64,000 bases of DNA, from the NCBI GenBank assembly GCA_014773175.1, contig VXCM01001539.1, forward strand, positions 1 to 64,000. The letters run 5' to 3'. The notes below the pieces were generated by a model. It was not told where the DNA came from and made no database searches. It saw only the letters and a program-made list of their open reading frames with translations. Below are positions 63,022-64,000 of the stretch, piece by piece. This DNA is from Lucifuga dentata (lineage: Eukaryota > Chordata > Actinopteri > Ophidiiformes > Bythitidae). Position 1 is the stretch's first letter; each line of letters starts with the position of its first letter. The translations under genes were made by a program, and so were the position numbers.

Positions 63022-64000
63022 TCACAGCTGGTTGTATTTTCCTTTGCAGTGTAAAATGTGTTTGTATAATCTGTCTATCCTGTGCTGGAGAAGAGCAGCG
63101 TGTTCGTCTGAGAGATATCCTAATTCCACAGACAAAGGCTCGCTGTCTCTGTAGAGCTCCAGCAGCCTGGTCCTGGAGTCTCTGCGCCTGTGCAGCTCCG
63201 CTACGCGCTGCGTGGTCCTTTTTCTGAACACACACACGGAGCTCAGCGCTGTGTTATGATATTTCTCCCACATATTCAGCACCCGAAACCCGTGCACGAG
63301 TCCGGCCTCATTGTCTATAAACACAAGGTCACCGCGGGGCGTTTTGAGGAGGTTGTTGGTGTCCCTCTCCATTACGCGCGAATCCCACTGCAGGCTGAAC
63401 AGATTGCTGACGAGTCTGTCGAAGTTGGCCGTCAGGTAATCGAACATGATCAGGTCGGTCCACTGCATCAGCTCTAGCAGCTCCACCGTCGTCTTGTTCC
63501 ACAGTTCCTCCAGCCCAGGATGCAGCCCGCTGCTCTCCTGTCTGAGCGGGACAGGTGTGACCACCCCGGTCAGGTTTGAGACCCACTCGGTGAGAGACAC
63601 CACTGCTCGCTCACTCCACTGGAGACCGTGTATTCGCGTCCTCGCAGACTCCCACTGTTCGCTGTAAGGGTTTACCTGGGCCAGAGCTAGGGGAGGCACG
63701 TTTGAGATGCCTAATAGATTAGCCAGGTAATATGTCAAAGTTTCGCCTTGCACCTGATCTGCATTTATCCCGTAACGCACGCAGGCTTTGGTTCCGTCTG
63801 CAAAGGTGGCGAGCTGGTTGGATATCCTGCCGCATCCAGGCTCCAGGTTGACTATTCGAAATGTCCGGACTCTTTCTCTCCAGGCCCGTGCATATTCCTC
63901 AGAGAAGCCCACAGGGAGGAGATCTTCCAGCCAGTCACTCCAAAATATCCCATCCTCTATGGGGGAGCCCAACGTGACCGAGCCCTCCCGCTGCGCTGAC
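63022..64000 (-). CDS. fjx1: Four-jointed box kinase 1, C-terminal part (5' end outside window)
   Basis: An open frame of 325 codons runs from the window edge to a TGA stop, with no internal stop or splice signal; the gene is normally a single coding exon, and human FJX1 is about 437 residues, so roughly the first quarter lies beyond the edge. The protein matches the four-jointed family throughout. Visible landmarks are GTKACVRYG (candidate nucleotide-binding strand), FDYLTANFDR near 63415-63445 (catalytic-loop region), and FIDNEAG with the DNE triplet at 63307-63315, the metal-binding motif needed for activity in Drosophila Four-jointed. Sequons NLT and NKT and several conserved cysteines fit a lumenal protein; the N-terminal membrane anchor is not in view. 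Family knowledge: Four-jointed is a Golgi kinase that phosphorylates Ser/Thr in cadherin repeats of Fat and Dachsous and tunes planar cell polarity and Hippo signalling. Activity here is inferred from the intact motifs. Confidence 0.97.
   Translation of the reverse strand, partial: SAQREGSVTLGSPIEDGIFWSDWLEDLLPVGFSEEYARAWRERVRTFRIVNLEPGCGRISNQLATFADGTKACVRYGINADQVQGETLTYYLANLLGISNVPPLALAQVNPYSEQWESARTRIHGLQWSERAVVSLTEWVSNLTGVVTPVPLRQESSGLHPGLEELWNKTTVELLELMQWTDLIMFDYLTANFDRLVSNLFSLQWDSRVMERDTNNLLKTPRGDLVFIDNEAGLVHGFRVLNMWEKYHNTALSSVCVFRKRTTQRVAELHRRRDSRTRLLELYRDSEPLSVELGYLSDEHAALLQHRIDRLYKHILHCKGKYNQL

Noticed and set aside
62949..63227. Plus-strand frames opposite fjx1, also 63190-63477 and 63748-63999
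   Set aside because: Shadows of the fjx1 coding strand; the minus-strand frame is explained by clear homology.

Overview
This is nuclear genomic DNA from a vertebrate, almost certainly a teleost fish. Two genes can be recognised, both on the minus strand: the 3' part of a four-jointed box kinase gene (fjx1) at the right edge, and a spliced trim44 gene whose coding exons lie between 37.36 and 27.77 kb. FJX1 and TRIM44 are also adjacent and in the same orientation in human 11p13, so this is conserved synteny. The teleost assignment rests on the long microsatellites, a decayed L2-type LINE, two RTE (Rex3/Expander-like) remnants with the typical (GGAT)n tail, and a short palindromic DNA-transposon family.

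Layout from left to right. 1-27.7 kb: non-coding DNA inside or downstream of trim44. It holds an L2-like LINE remnant (0.66-1.43 kb), four copies of a TTAA-flanked MITE (8.3, 16.3, 18.9 and 20.1 kb), a GC-rich probable retroelement block (10.38-11.35 kb) and many simple repeats. 27.77-37.36 kb: three trim44 coding exons with clean, phase-0 splice sites. 38.0-38.5 kb: a candidate 5' non-coding exon and promoter with a perfect hairpin carrying ETS-like sites, followed by another MITE at 38.7 kb. 39-63 kb: the fjx1-trim44 intergenic region, holding RTE remnants, an AT-rich cruciform-prone tract, a possible small minus-strand gene at 55.9-56.2 kb (a Myb/SANT-like exon plus a membrane-segment exon), and a rearranged MITE at 57.8 kb. 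63.0-64.0 kb: fjx1, open to the window edge.

The two genes have unrelated jobs: FJX1 is a Golgi-lumen kinase acting on Fat/Dachsous cadherins, and TRIM44 is a RING-less TRIM protein of ubiquitin and innate-immune signalling. Nothing suggests that they form a pathway.

The sequence is a draft assembly with 15 isolated single N characters. At four of them the sequence on one side is repeated on the other (exact 66-67 bp at three loci, plus one microsatellite case), with a further exact 67 bp case close to the first. These are best read as contig ends joined without merging, not biology. I did not find a convincing undescribed system. The strongest leads are the TTAA MITE family with one copy inverted in place, the unannotated Myb/SANT-like exon, and the hairpin in the trim44 promoter region.
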